Below are positions 1-10,907 of a DNA stretch of 64,000 nucleotides, piece by piece. The stretch's first letter is position 1. Each line of letters opens with the position of its first letter. Source of the DNA: Lepraria neglecta. Lineage: Eukaryota > Ascomycota > Lecanoromycetes > Lecanorales > Stereocaulaceae. The position numbers and the translations under genes were made by a program. The DNA lies in assembly GCA_033220425.1 (NCBI GenBank), contig CM065653.1, positions 2,852,001-2,916,000 of the forward strand, in the 5' to 3' direction. The notes beneath the pieces are model-generated. The model did not search any database. It worked only from the letters and a program-made list of their open reading frames with translations, and had not been told where the DNA came from.

Positions 1-352
1 GAATCGATTCTGTCCGGCGGGAGTGTATGAGTATGTCGAGGATGCGAATAAGGAATTGGGAGTCAAATTTCAAATTAATGCTCAGAAGTATGTATCCCAA
101 TCTCGTCTTCACTCCCTCCATACCCCTTTGTGCCCTTTCCTTGCGATTGTTATCTTCTGGATGAAGAAGGATGTTCTAACACTTCAACAGCTGCATCCAC
201 TGCAAGACTTGTGATATCAAAGCACCGGCGCAGGATATCAATTGGCAGGTAAGATCGTCACGTGCAAGCTGAGAATATTATGGAATGAGTGCTAACAAGC
301 CGTGCTACAGACACCTCAAGGAGGGGAGGGACCCAAATACTTCATGACCTGA
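1..352 (+). CDS. CIR2: Electron transfer flavoprotein-ubiquinone oxidoreductase, C-terminal end (partial)
   Basis: Only the last three exons are in the window: 1-87 (reading frame starts at base 2), 191-248 and 311-352, ending in TGA. Joined, they read through FCPAGVYEY, then [11 protein letters not shown], then [12 protein letters not shown] and the stop. The cysteine before PAGVYEY and the three cysteines of CIHCKTC are the 4Fe-4S ligands of the ETF-QO C-terminal ferredoxin-like domain. The family is an inner-mitochondrial-membrane flavoprotein that passes electrons from ETF to ubiquinone during fatty-acid and amino-acid oxidation. Introns 88-190 and 249-310 are canonical GT-AG; the second has a GCTAAC branch point. 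The asparagine of NCIHC is split by the first intron (AA|C). The 5' part lies outside the window. The yeast symbol CIR2 is used by family resemblance. Confidence 0.93.
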
Positions 353-1630
353 ATGCGCGAAGGACGTAGCGAGTTTTGATTAAGTTTCGTGTCACACATG
401 ACAGCCCGGAATGTAAATATATATGCTGGGAGAACTGTACATATGGAACAAGTTATGAAAGCGCAGTGTGCATATCGAACTCTGCACTATGAATTCCGCC
501 AGAGCTTGGTTGCAGCAACGTATCAATAGCGGTGAGAAATGTGAGAGAAAACTAAGCGAAAAGAAAGGTCTCGCCACCGTAACCATCTCCATCTTTGATC
601 TGCTCGGCTCACTGAAACCGATGACTAGCTTTCAAGCTAGGCCACGAATCAGGTTGTTCGAGAAGATCGCTGCTTTTGTTGAGATGCGGTTCCGCCTTGT
701 CATTGGCTGACGAGATCCTTTGCATGGTATCCCCGCAAGCGTTGGCAAAAGCAGGGCTGCCTGCCTTGAAGATGTGACCTGTTTTGATTTTTTCACTTCG
801 TGTCACAATCCTTTCCGTCGTCCTCTCCACAGGCTGATTTTGAAGCGCTTGTCATTGTCGCATGCGATGAACCTTCAGAAAAGTCTTGGTGGGATTTATC
901 AAAGTAAGATTTATAAAGGAGCATTGCGTAGATTATGACACAAGAATAGATGTCATTATGTATCCAAGCTGTTTCGCCATGCGTCCTCGAAGCGCGTCGT
1001 CGCAGGATTGTTCGGAATTGCACCTTACCCCTCCCGGCCTAGCATAGACCCGTTTCCAATCTTCGCGGCCTGTAAGCCACACTCATTTGCCGGGTCAGCG
1101 CTTCAAAGTTTGGCCGTTCTTTGAGCTTTATTTTTGTGGTCTGTGACCCTCATATCCTTTCTCCTATCCGTTGCTCTGGGCAGTCCTACATCATCAAGGA
1201 AAAGGGGATGAGCGCGGATGAAATTCTAAATGAATGGAAAGTTGTTTTCTTCCATCCTACAGCACAGTGGCCAGGTGATCCGTGCAAGACTGTAGCTACC
1301 CTTCGAGGCCGCGGAAATCCGCTCCTCATTGGCTGTTGCCTTCGTTTCATCCACACCAGTCAGAACAAAGGGTCTCAGCCGGAACGCTCGCCTCCCCTTG
1401 GCCACTTTCGAAGGGACCGAAAATCTGCACGTCTCCTCAAGGCTGCATTCCACGCACAACTCCTTGCTGGCAAATCCTCCAATGAGAATTCGAGCGCCCG
1501 GCTGACTCGCATTCTGGTTGCCCCTTCCAAACAGCAACAAGCTTACCTTGCTACATCACCACTGCAACCAAATCCCACGGACATCGAACTCTGATCACCC
1601 CTCGATGACAATAAAAACTATTTCTTCAAA
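353..1630. other. Intergenic: 3' region of ETF-QO and upstream region of the Gds1-like gene
   Basis: No convincing gene was found here. The longest plus-strand reading frame (1121-1594) has no recognisable domain, no supporting intron structure and low-complexity composition. The stretch should hold the ETF-QO terminator and the promoter of the gene starting at 1631. Confidence 0.6.
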
Positions 1631-3036
1631 ATGCCATACAACACTCGTCGCAAATCCTTGTCCCTCCCATCGCTGGGAATACAACTGCCAAACACCCACC
1701 GAGCTCACCGCCCCTCGATCCCTAAAGCCTCGCCTGTGACAGAAACACCGCAACAACCCCCAACGAAGAAAATCAAGCGATCACATACTTCGAACTCGCC
1801 TTCATCTATTTCTCCTTCAAGACCACGATCCTCAACGAATTCATCGTCTGCAAAGGTCGTCTCGTTCGCGGATCGGCCTAAGAGTAGTGGGAGAGCTGCC
1901 TACGAACACACGCCACCACCATCGCCACGGGCATTCACAGATAACCACAAAGTTGATACTGAAGGCATCAATGATGATATCGTGGTCGGGGTGATAGAGC
2001 AGTTGGAGAAGACGGGAAATAGGCCACATTTGATCAAGGAATTAGCCACAGTCCTGTCGAATATCAGTGATGCGGTTTCAGCGTAAGCAAATCATGACTC
2101 TAACCTCTGAAGCGAGTTGTGCTGATGAAATCTTGTAGTTCTGCAAACCCAGCTGCCCTATTGTCCTCACGACTGTCAACCTACCTCAAGCGTCCATGGA
2201 GTGCACTGTCGCCTTGTCCACTGGACAAGGAGCTGACTACCGTGCATCCTCGCAAAGTCTACTTCTTTCTCACTACACTTCCTCGACAAAGCTTCCCAGC
2301 CGACTCTTCAGACATCATCTCTTTACCACATGCCGGAGGGAAAGGTGGCAGGCGCATCATATCTCCCAGCATCAGCAGTGCAAGCATGGACGAAGATCCT
2401 GAAGCTGCAGAAGAGCGGAAACGCGACGCACTGAGCCCCAGTCCAGAGATCAACTTCTCAACGGAAGATCTTGACGATGCGGCTCCCACCCTCGAATTTG
2501 AATTTACCACACCTCCCACACCTGCAGGATCTTCGTTCTCTGGAAGGTCGAGTCTTGCAAGAGATGGATCGAATGGCTCATCAGATAGTGGAGCCTCTCA
2601 CAACTACAAGGCCGCGAGTCCCCAGCTCGAAGGGGACGAGAAGGAGTTCACGCAGACGGCGAGCAGTATGCGAATGCGAGGCATGAGCCTTGATGATCCT
2701 ACTGTCAGACCGTCTACCGAAGATATGAATGAAATGGAAATCGAAGAGACGGAAGAGGAGAAGGCAAAAAGGAATAGAGAAGCTGCAGAAGCCTTGTTCG
2801 GCGCACATCACGCACAAGCTGCCGGCATGCCGATCATGAACAGCCCCTTGGTAAAGCCCACCCATCAGGTCTTGATCGAAAAGGAGATAAAACAAGAAGG
2901 CGAGGACGTGGAAATGAACGAGTCGATATCGATATTGGGCGATGGCGGAGGTGAACTGAGTGGCTTGACATGGGACACAAGAGAACCGGAAGATATACGG
3001 CTAGAGGATTTAGACGACCTCTTTGGCTCATTTTGA
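1631..3036 (+). CDS. GDS1: Gds1-like winged-helix nuclear protein
   Basis: Two exons, 1631-2082 and 2139-3036, give about 449 residues. The intron 2083-2138 (GTAAGC...TAG) splits an alanine codon and restores the frame VSA-SANPAALLSSRLS. Residues about 112-205 form a compact conserved segment (DDIVVGVIEQLEKTGNRP, SSRLSTYLKRPW, HPRKVYFFLTTLP). It resembles the winged-helix domain of yeast Gds1 and its filamentous-fungal relatives. The N-terminus is Ser/Pro-rich with a basic KKIKR patch that could be a nuclear signal. The C-terminal half is acidic and disordered (EMEIEETEEEKAKRNREA, ending DDLFGSF). Gds1 is linked genetically to nuclear/mitochondrial growth control in yeast, but its molecular role is not established. 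The family name is by recognition of the domain pattern; function is inferred. Confidence 0.75.
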
Positions 3037-3713
3037 GGAATATTCAAGGCGCAGATGCAGGCAAAAAGAATCTGTTTCGGAATACCAATCCCCTCACCTT
3101 TTCGCTTCGACATGTACATATTCATAACTCGAAGGCTGGTGCTTCTCAGACTGTACTATATCAAATTCAAAGCCTGTAAAAGTGACCTGTGCTCCAGTGT
3201 AGACCTGCAGTAGTGAGTGATTGGGTTATTGTGTATTCTACAATGCCATTTTGGGAGTAGCAGTAGCTGATGCTAGGCAAAGATTGGGAAATACCGGGGC
3301 GACCACTCAAAGAGAGTCTGCTGCTGACATGATACATTCCTTGCAGAGGCTCCAGAAGAGGTATCGACGAGGTTCTTTGCCATCAAAATTGGGTGTTGAA
3401 TAATGTAAAAGGAACATAGAGAAACATAGCTCTAAAGCATAGATTTGCGTCAATAGTATTTCCAGCTCACCGTAAAAAGTCTTGGCAACGCCCCAGTATG
3501 CCTTGAAAACTTACTCGCCTCACGCCTCGCTTGCTCGACAGCTCACCACACCACCTCGAGTCTTCCTCCCCACCATCCCTTTTCTATTTCACCATCCTGC
3601 CTGGACTCAACTCTTCATCAACATCCTTACGGACCACGGTTCTGCATTGATATACAGCAGGTCAAAGGACAACACATTGGATTATTCATTGCCTCACGGA
3701 CCAACCTTGCACC
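3037..3713. other. Intergenic: pyrimidine-rich leader of the SR protein gene
   Basis: Contains the 3' end of the Gds1-like gene and the promoter/leader of the SR gene. From about 3530 to 3600 the plus strand is rich in C and T, as is common near transcription starts of well-expressed ascomycete genes. A 157-codon reading frame here (3482-3955) overlaps the first true exon in another frame and is not supported. Confidence 0.5.
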
Positions 3714-5529
3714 ATGTCGGGCGAAGTGTCCTCTACTCGGCTCTACCTGGGCAATCTTCCTCGCGATGGTATGCTAGAACCTGTTCCATGATCCTGTCCT
3801 TTCTCTGTGCACGCTCTGCCCTAGGTCGATTTCAACACTGGAGGAAAATGTCTGAGCTCAGCCTTGTCACGCGTCTCATCATTGGGGTCCTGGTCGACGA
3901 GGATCCATCTATGGAGGGGCCCTTCCATCTGCGTGCCATACTGGAATTCTGCTAACTACCTGAACCTGGCCTACAGTCGCTAAGGAAGACATCCAGAACC
4001 ATTTCAAGGATGGGACTGGCAACATCACTGAGATCAAGCTCATGAATGGCTTTGGCTTCATTGAGTATGATGATGCTCTTGATGCTAGGGATGTGGTTCC
4101 TGGTAAGATACATACCTCCCAGCTCGAAACCCCAGTTGCCATGACACATTCGCTGACTTTTTCAATCTAGCTTTCCGTACGTTCCCCATCTCCATCCGCC
4201 CTATAATGAAATGATCTCTGACAATAAGGTTATGGTCAAGACGGATCTGATATGAACGGGTCTCGTCTCACGGTGCAATTTGCGCGTGGCTCTCGTCAAC
4301 GCGACTTTCCCGCGCCTGACCGCACTCATCCACGCCCAAGACGCACTGCTTACCGCATGCAAATTACTGGTCTTCCTGGGGAAACCAGCTGGCAGGTTAG
4401 CTCTCTTCCGTTACCTTCGTTCTTGGTTCTCTGTGGATCTTGGAGCTACACTCGTTTGGATGTCGCGCTACCCCTGGTTTCATGAGGAGGGTCTATCCTG
4501 TACTTTCTGTCTTTGGGATTTGCCTCATCTCTCTTCCTTCCTATGCTATACGAGAAGTCTCAGGTCTGGGCCCACTGGTCGATCTGTTGGCTCTGGTTGA
4601 CAGCCTTGTCTGGTCTCGTAACTGGACTGTGGGCTGCTTTGATCTGTCATACACTATGCCTTCCTACCTACACCTGCTCTGCATGCCTTGACTTAAGGGA
4701 GATCCGGACTCGTGGTCTTGGTTCTCCAGTCTACAATGTTCCTAGCACACTGGCGAGAGGATTTCACGGCTTTGTTCTTCCTGGTTGGATGGGCTTTACT
4801 CACCTGGATTCGGGACTTACTTGGAACTTTAGGATCTGAAAGATTTCGCCCGTCGTTCTGAACTTGACGTCGTTTACTCTGAGGTCGGACGCGACCGCGA
4901 TGGCAAAGGGTGAGCTCTCGACTTCCCTCCAGATCTCAATCACGACTAACACAATACTAGATTCGTGGAGTTCGAGACCGCTAGCGACCTGAAGGTCGCC
5001 GTGAACAAATTGGACAATCAAGACTTCAAAGGTGCCAACGTTCGCTGCACAGCTGATGTACGTCCCCCATCTTACTCCCAAATATGTGAGCTTCTACTCA
5101 TCGCTACAGACCCAGGACGAGGTCCCTCGCAACGACCGCTACCGCTCACGCTCTCCGCCACCTTTCCGTCGCAGCGGCGGCTACCCTCCATCCGACGGCT
5201 ACTACACCCGTGGCCCACCTCCCCGAGGCTACAGCCCCCGTCGCGATGAGTATCGTCGACGCTCCCCTCCGCCCCGCGACGACTACTACTCCCGTCACGG
5301 CAGCTACCGCTCTCCACCACCCGCTCGCGCACCTCGTCCACCAATCGACGACCCCTACCCACCACCAGCACGCGGGGGCTACGGTCGTGACGACCCCTAC
5401 GGCGTACCTCCTCCCCGTCGCGGATACGATGATCCCTATGCTACCAATGGGTATGACCGTCCTAGAGCGAGATCGCCACCGAGGGCTTATGGAGGTTATG
5501 ATGAGCGTCCTCCTCCAAGATACTGGTGA
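3714..5529 (+). CDS. SR-family pre-mRNA splicing factor with two RRMs and an RS/GY-rich tail
   Basis: Seven exons: 3714-3768, 3977-4102, 4171-4176, 4241-4395, 4833-4909, 4961-5057 and 5110-5529; about 311 residues. RRM1 (about residues 8-78) begins STRLYLGNLPRD and contains KLMNGFGFIEY and RLTVQFARG. The linker has PRPRRTAYRMQITGLP, which opens RRM2 (about 108-175, GKGFVEFETASDL). The tail (from about residue 180) is dense in RSRSPPP, YRRRSPPP and GYGRDDPY repeats, typical of SR proteins that bind exonic enhancers and recruit spliceosome parts in the nucleus. The layout matches fission yeast Srp2 and its Pezizomycotina relatives. The third exon is only 6 bases: it adds Ala-Phe and the first base of His, restoring VVPAFHGSDMNGSRL. 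Intron 4 (4396-4832) is 437 bases, far longer than the others. Confidence 0.92.
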
Positions 5530-6337
5530 TTCCTCCTTCCCTTGCTTTGCTGCCGAGTGGGCCTTTGAGAAGGCAGACCGCTTATGATGATAGAACCTCT
5601 TACCGCGCTCTCCTGTCAATATCTTCGACTTGACGACGCATACTGCAGGTAGTGGTGGTGGGTAGGTAGCCTGGCTGGATGGCGAATCGTGCTAGAAAGA
5701 TGGATGGCTTGATACATGAAATGGAATTACATGCGCGCAGATGGAGTGGCTTATGTGATCGAAAATAAAAGTTGGAGACTCGACTGGCTAGCTGCGTTGG
5801 AGACGATGATGGAAGGGGGTGGTGATACAACAGATTGTAGTGGCTTTGTGCAGTCTCGAGACTCTGGGTGATAATGCTCTGTGCTAATTCATTCGTATGC
5901 CCATTCGACCGTGTCAAATAGTTGCTTGCTTCAATTCTTTCATAGAAACCAGTCCTATAACAATGCCTCAGAACACATCCATGGGCCCTGTGTTAGCCAA
6001 ATCCCTTAGCTTCGCACGTGATACATCTGTTCATCAATAGATGCACCTTACCCGTAACAGCACTGGGTCTTCATGAAAGTAATCAATAGACGGCAAGATG
6101 ATTGAGAGGGTACAGAGTATGGTATAAGACAACGACAGTGTCTGCGAGCCTCACCAGTCTATCTCAGGAGGGTGCAAAGTCCGTGATCCAGTCACAAGAG
6201 GAGTAGAAGTATAGACATGCTCAATTGCGATACTAGCACTATGTATAACCTGAACTTTTGGGGGCCAAAACTTTCCTCCAATTCCAACTCCATTATACAC
6301 GGACTACCCTACTAATAATAGCTCTGCATTGCTGCAC
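5530..6337. other. Intergenic between convergent SR-protein and AIM21 genes
   Basis: This 0.8-kb stretch lies between two 3' ends. I see no gene in it; it should carry both transcription terminators and 3' UTRs. Confidence 0.55.
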
Positions 6338-9300
6338 TCAATCTTCTCTAACAATAGCGTCCCCTCCCTGCGCTTCCCCGCCAACAATAGCTGTCGTCTT
6401 TTCTTCCTCCTCAGTACCCGGGTTCACGGTCATGGTTTTCTCACCGGTCTGGCTTTGGGTACTGGTTGTAATGGGTGAGATGACAGTTGACGGTGATGAG
6501 GAGAGGGATTCTGTTTCTTTGCCGGTTTCTTTGGCAACCGGATCCCCAGCCTCTGCTGCTGGCGCTGAAGACTCTGCTGTTTCGGGAGCGGCAACCTTCT
6601 CGTGTGAGAGTGGTTCCATTGCTGCCAAAGGCTCCTCAACCGCTTGCTTGGCTTGCTGCATGTATTTGGCATCTTCTGCACCATCCGCTTGACTAGTCGA
6701 TGCTGGAGCTCGCGCGGCTTTGGACATGTCACCTAGTGTCATTGGTTCTGATTTCGGCGCACTGTGAGTCTCGTGTCCGACCCTCAGAGCTCCATCATGC
6801 TGCCAAACAGTCCATGGCTCTTGTATTCCCCAGTTTCGCGCCGTGGCTTTGCCTTCTTCACGCGCACCTGGCATTGCAGTCTCCGTGGCGGAAGGAGCCA
6901 CAGGTTTCCTTCTTGTAGGACCCTTTGCACGTCCTTTCCTTGCATCTGCCAAAGGTGCTTTCTCCTCCTCAATTTCAGGCTCTGCCTTCTCTTGAGGCTT
7001 GGGACCCTGAGGCCCAAGCTTAAGACGTGAGTCCAAGTCCGAAAGGAAGCCAGCTTTCAAGGAAGCAATCTTGCCGCCTGCAGGACGTGCAGGCACAGCA
7101 GGTTTCGGCTTTGGTGCTAGTGGTGGAGACGCCAAGTCCCGGCCTTGATCGCTTCCTCCATCACTCGATGCAGATGCGATCTTCGAAAGGGAAACAGTCT
7201 CTGAAGTTTCTCGACTAACGGGCTTAGCAGGATGAGTAGATAACTGTGATTTTCGCTCAGGTAAGACTGGAGCTTTTCGAGCTTCGGTTGGTGAAAGTCG
7301 CTTTGCATCCGTGGGTGAAGTCTCTGAAAGCTTGGATGGTGCAATTGGTACTTGAGCATCCGCTGGAGGGACTTGATGAAGTCTCCTTGGTGGGCGAGCT
7401 GGTACTGATGGTGGAGGTTGTATACCTAGGTCCGTAGCGGGGGCTGGAGCTTTATCCTTGTTTGGTCTCGGGGGTATCGTGGGCTTTGCCACCGCTGCCC
7501 CAACCGTAGCGTTGTCTCGAGGTTGGTCTCCTGCGATGATGCCTTGATTTGGAGCTCCAGAAGTTGACACCACAGCACCAGCTTCCAGACCCTCATCCGT
7601 TGGACTTCGCGGATCTTGACTCGGCACGTCTCCCACTGTTGTCTCCAAACAAGCGCTATCTGGCGAGTCTTCCCAGATGTCTCTGCTAGGAAATCGTTGT
7701 GCCAAGCCAGGTCTACGCATCTCGTCACGTAGGTGTGGCTTGAAGTGTGACTTGGCGAGACGCTCTTCTCTCGGAATCAATCTCACTTTGTCATCTTCGC
7801 TAATTTCGCCTTTGCGAGCACTCTCTTGTTCTGGAGTCTCGAAGACGGTAGCCGTTGCCTTCAACATTGGGTCAGGTTGCTCATTAGCCGGCTCAGGCGT
7901 CTCCACGGTAGCTTGAAGCTGCAGACTGTTCGGGGTATCTTCCCAGATATCTTTACTAGGGAATCTCTTCATCTGCTCGCGAAGCTTAAGACGGTCTGCT
8001 GCAGTAACAGGTCGGCGCTCTTTGTTTCCATCCTCGTCAGGAAACAACGGCTCATATTCGTCCACATCCTCTAATGGCGTGTGCATGCTTTCGTGGTCGT
8101 CATCATGAGTCGAAAACCTCGAAAGGCCTTGTAAAGAGTGGACACTTCCAGGACGACTCGGTGGCCGGCTGTTGGACGCGCTACCAGAGCGGCTACCAAT
8201 TCTGATACCGCTTGGGTGGAATGCGTCATTATCTGGACCAGTATAGTAGGCACTGCCTCTCCGTGATTGGGTTGGCGACACAGCAGGTTGCAGGTATTCG
8301 TTATAAGGTGTCCTAGCGACCTCGTCCGAAGCTAGAATTGGAACGCCGTATCCTCGTTCCTCCATCAAGAATCCTTCATCTTCTTTAGCCCCATCATAGC
8401 CGTTTCTGTAGATTGTGCCCTTCCTCGTAGTTGCTGGAGCTAAAGGGCCTTCGTCATCTTCGGTTTCGCTGTCCAAAGCATTGTCTGATGAGAAGCGAGA
8501 AGATGTGTGAGATTGCTTCTTTTCAAGTCCGTACTCTGTCTCGGCATCGACTGGGAAGCTTGCTTTGCGTAAGGGAGACTCGACGTGTGGTTGCGAATGG
8601 TTCGAGTGCGTTGGCTTATATGACGGGCTATTCATTTTTTCTTCGGCAGCCATATACGAGTAACCAAGTTCTTCTTTAGGCAGTCCAGGCGTGTTAGGAC
8701 CCGATTCTAGAGAAGTTACGTTAGCTAAACGTATGGTCCGCACTTCTGCGAATTCCAGCGAGTCCTTACTTGAAGTTTCGCGCACCAGTTTGTTGAGGTC
8801 GTCACTACTCAACGCCCATTCACCTCTACCACCACCGATACCTGGTCCATATGCGGGTTCTTCCATTTCCAATGCTTCAGGATGCTTCTCGTACCACGAT
8901 TTCTCGAATTGATCAGCAGCAACCACGCCATGCCCATGCATTCCGTAGCTTCCAGGAGGCAAGATCTCTCGGCCGCTGGGAGTCCGACGGTGGTGCCGAG
9001 ACGGCTTCTGCATTCCAGCATTGTGATAGCCAATACCTGCTGGGAAGGCTTGCTGGAAAGGCGACGGAGATGGTGCTTGGACGTCTCCAGCGTCTGGGTA
9101 CATAGGCACACGCTGTCCGATTTCAGGGATGCCGTGGTCCTCCTCCGTCTGCGAGGAGCCAGGACGTTCAGTTGAAGCGGAAGACACTGTCCGAAAGCTT
9201 ACTTTGGGTTTCAGGACACGGTCATGAGGGTTCTTGTCATCTGAAGGGGTTGGAGCTTTCCCATAACCAGCTGCGGCAGCCTGCGTCGAATCTGTACGAG

Positions 9301-9796
9301 TGACTGCTGAAACCCGACGTTTCGCCGTCGAATTGGAGAACGAAGGCTTTGGAGCATGCAAAGGCAAATCGCTGCCTACATTTCTTGTCTCGTACGGCTC
9401 ACCACCAGTGGTATCAACAGCCTCATTCTCCTTATTTAACGCATCCGGCTTATAGCCGATGTCCGCGTATTCATTCCCTTCTTGCCCAATTGATGGTAGA
9501 GACACGCTGGGTGGTCGCTGGGGTAGGTCCAAATTGGAGCTAGACGCGTTTTGGCTGCCGCTGCCATACATGCTCCCGCTCTTGTTGCCAAGGGTCATGC
9601 CCAGACTCATGCCCAGAGGTGCCTCGTTGAGAGGAGATCGAGGGAAGTGATTGCGATTGGGGGACTGCGAACGTTCTGAACTTCGACGCTGGTCAGGCCT
9701 AGGAGGGATCTTTGGAATGTCCGAAGGAGCCAGTGTAGGGTGCTGCTGCTGCTGCTGAGAGCGAACAGGGCGAGGAGGAATCTGTGGGACCGACAT
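6338..9796 (-). CDS. AIM21: Aim21-like actin patch protein, proline-rich
   Basis: A single uninterrupted 1152-residue reading frame starting MSVPQIPPRPVRS, the usual N-terminus of filamentous-fungal Aim21 proteins. The protein is largely disordered and carries many PxxP motifs (KPTIPPRPNKDK, PSVPARPPRR, KPKPAVPARP). Near residues 880-960 it has the conserved Aim21/DUF3210 core: KPAVPARPAGGKIASLKAGF, then SDLDSRLKLGPQGPK, then DARKGRAKGPTRRKP. A polyglutamine run follows the start. In yeast, Aim21 is an actin-binding partner of Tda2 at cortical endocytic patches; SH3 proteins would bind the proline motifs. Two related segments (FPSKDIWEDTPNS and FPSRDIWEDSPDS) form an internal repeat, probably a short linear motif. 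No intron is needed. Confidence 0.85.
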   Translation of the reverse strand: MSVPQIPPRPVRSQQQQQHPTLAPSDIPKIPPRPDQRRSSERSQSPNRNHFPRSPLNEAPLGMSLGMTLGNKSGSMYGSGSQNASSSNLDLPQRPPSVSLPSIGQEGNEYADIGYKPDALNKENEAVDTTGGEPYETRNVGSDLPLHAPKPSFSNSTAKRRVSAVTRTDSTQAAAAGYGKAPTPSDDKNPHDRVLKPKVSFRTVSSASTERPGSSQTEEDHGIPEIGQRVPMYPDAGDVQAPSPSPFQQAFPAGIGYHNAGMQKPSRHHRRTPSGREILPPGSYGMHGHGVVAADQFEKSWYEKHPEALEMEEPAYGPGIGGGRGEWALSSDDLNKLVRETSSKDSLEFAEVRTIRLANVTSLESGPNTPGLPKEELGYSYMAAEEKMNSPSYKPTHSNHSQPHVESPLRKASFPVDAETEYGLEKKQSHTSSRFSSDNALDSETEDDEGPLAPATTRKGTIYRNGYDGAKEDEGFLMEERGYGVPILASDEVARTPYNEYLQPAVSPTQSRRGSAYYTGPDNDAFHPSGIRIGSRSGSASNSRPPSRPGSVHSLQGLSRFSTHDDDHESMHTPLEDVDEYEPLFPDEDGNKERRPVTAADRLKLREQMKRFPSKDIWEDTPNSLQLQATVETPEPANEQPDPMLKATATVFETPEQESARKGEISEDDKVRLIPREERLAKSHFKPHLRDEMRRPGLAQRFPSRDIWEDSPDSACLETTVGDVPSQDPRSPTDEGLEAGAVVSTSGAPNQGIIAGDQPRDNATVGAAVAKPTIPPRPNKDKAPAPATDLGIQPPPSVPARPPRRLHQVPPADAQVPIAPSKLSETSPTDAKRLSPTEARKAPVLPERKSQLSTHPAKPVSRETSETVSLSKIASASSDGGSDQGRDLASPPLAPKPKPAVPARPAGGKIASLKAGFLSDLDSRLKLGPQGPKPQEKAEPEIEEEKAPLADARKGRAKGPTRRKPVAPSATETAMPGAREEGKATARNWGIQEPWTVWQHDGALRVGHETHSAPKSEPMTLGDMSKAARAPASTSQADGAEDAKYMQQAKQAVEEPLAAMEPLSHEKVAAPETAESSAPAAEAGDPVAKETGKETESLSSSPSTVISPITTSTQSQTGEKTMTVNPGTEEEEKTTAIVGGEAQGGDAIVRED

Positions 9797-10907
9797 GTTG
9801 AGGGTGTTGTAGCTATGAGTGTATTGATATATGCTTAGTGACGGCTTGCTTATATCCTGTGAATATTTGGTCAGTTGTCAAAGTGACAGGTAGAGTTGAC
9901 ACGGCATCAGCTGCTCAACATCTATGTCAACAAAATAGCCACACGGAAGATGGTCATAGGATATTGTGTTGACTGGGTAAACGTTGATTGAGCGGTGAAG
10001 CGAGCACGCAATGTATATGTACAACATTTCCAAGGGCTAAGGAGGGGCTCCTTCCCATCTCCAAGGATGCAGCATCCAACAAAAATGACTTGAACGCATA
10101 AGGACGGACGAACCACTCACTTCACAAGAGCACGGTGTTCAGTCAATAACATCCAAATGACAAAGGAGATGGTGAGAGCATCAAGATTGTGTGGACCAAG
10201 CGGCGTTTTCGTTGGAGTGTCCGGGGCATCCAATCCTTTTTGAATGTCGAAGTTCCTGGCCACAGGCCGGGCGCTAGTCAAGCCCCCCAATCGCAAGCAA
10301 ATGCCTCTCAGGACAAGGCTCAATGACGAGCTTTGGCCAGGATTTTGTTGCTTTTATGCCTGTATTTTGCAAATGGATCATCCGCGGCGAAGTCACTTAT
10401 GCTAAAGCGTCTCGCCAGAATGCGGTTCTGTGGCCAAAACGACCCTGTGGTACGGCGGATTTTGGTACAGAAAACGGTTGGCGTTTTCGCGGCTTTCTTT
10501 TCTGCACCTCACGTGGTAACAATGCACTTCCCCGCTGTCAGTCGGATTCGGTATGGTTAACTGCTTCATGGTTCGGAGAACGAGGGATTATTCCATGTCA
10601 AATGTGATTGGCCGTATATCCATACTCTGCTATACTGCTCAGCTTCTGGTCAATGGACCTGCCTGGCAATGCAGATGCTGGAGTAACAGCCATTCCTCCG
10701 CAAGCGCCAAAAGAAAAGAAAATGGTAGGACACTCTAGAATACACAGAGCCTCGTCTGTTCGCCCAACGCCGCAGCCCTCTTATAAGCCTAAAAGCAAGG
10801 TGTTCCTCTGTATTGTAACCTGTCACACTTGGTCTTCGTAGTGTATAGATCCGTTTTGGCCCAATCGTTGACCCATGCTCTGCCTTTTTTTTCTTGTCCA
10901 CCACCAA
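9797..10907. other. Intergenic: upstream region of AIM21, 3' region of TVP18
   Basis: About 1.1 kb without a supportable gene. It is upstream of AIM21 (minus strand) and downstream of TVP18 (minus strand), so it should hold the AIM21 promoter. Short reading frames on both strands lack any recognised domain. Confidence 0.5.

Noticed and set aside
1121-1594. 157-codon plus-strand reading frame before the Gds1-like gene
   Set aside because: No domain, overlaps another antisense frame of similar length, and sits where the promoter of the next gene is expected.
3482-3955. 157-codon frame overlapping the start of the SR gene
   Set aside because: It runs through the true first exon and first intron in a different frame; the SR exons fit a known family exactly.
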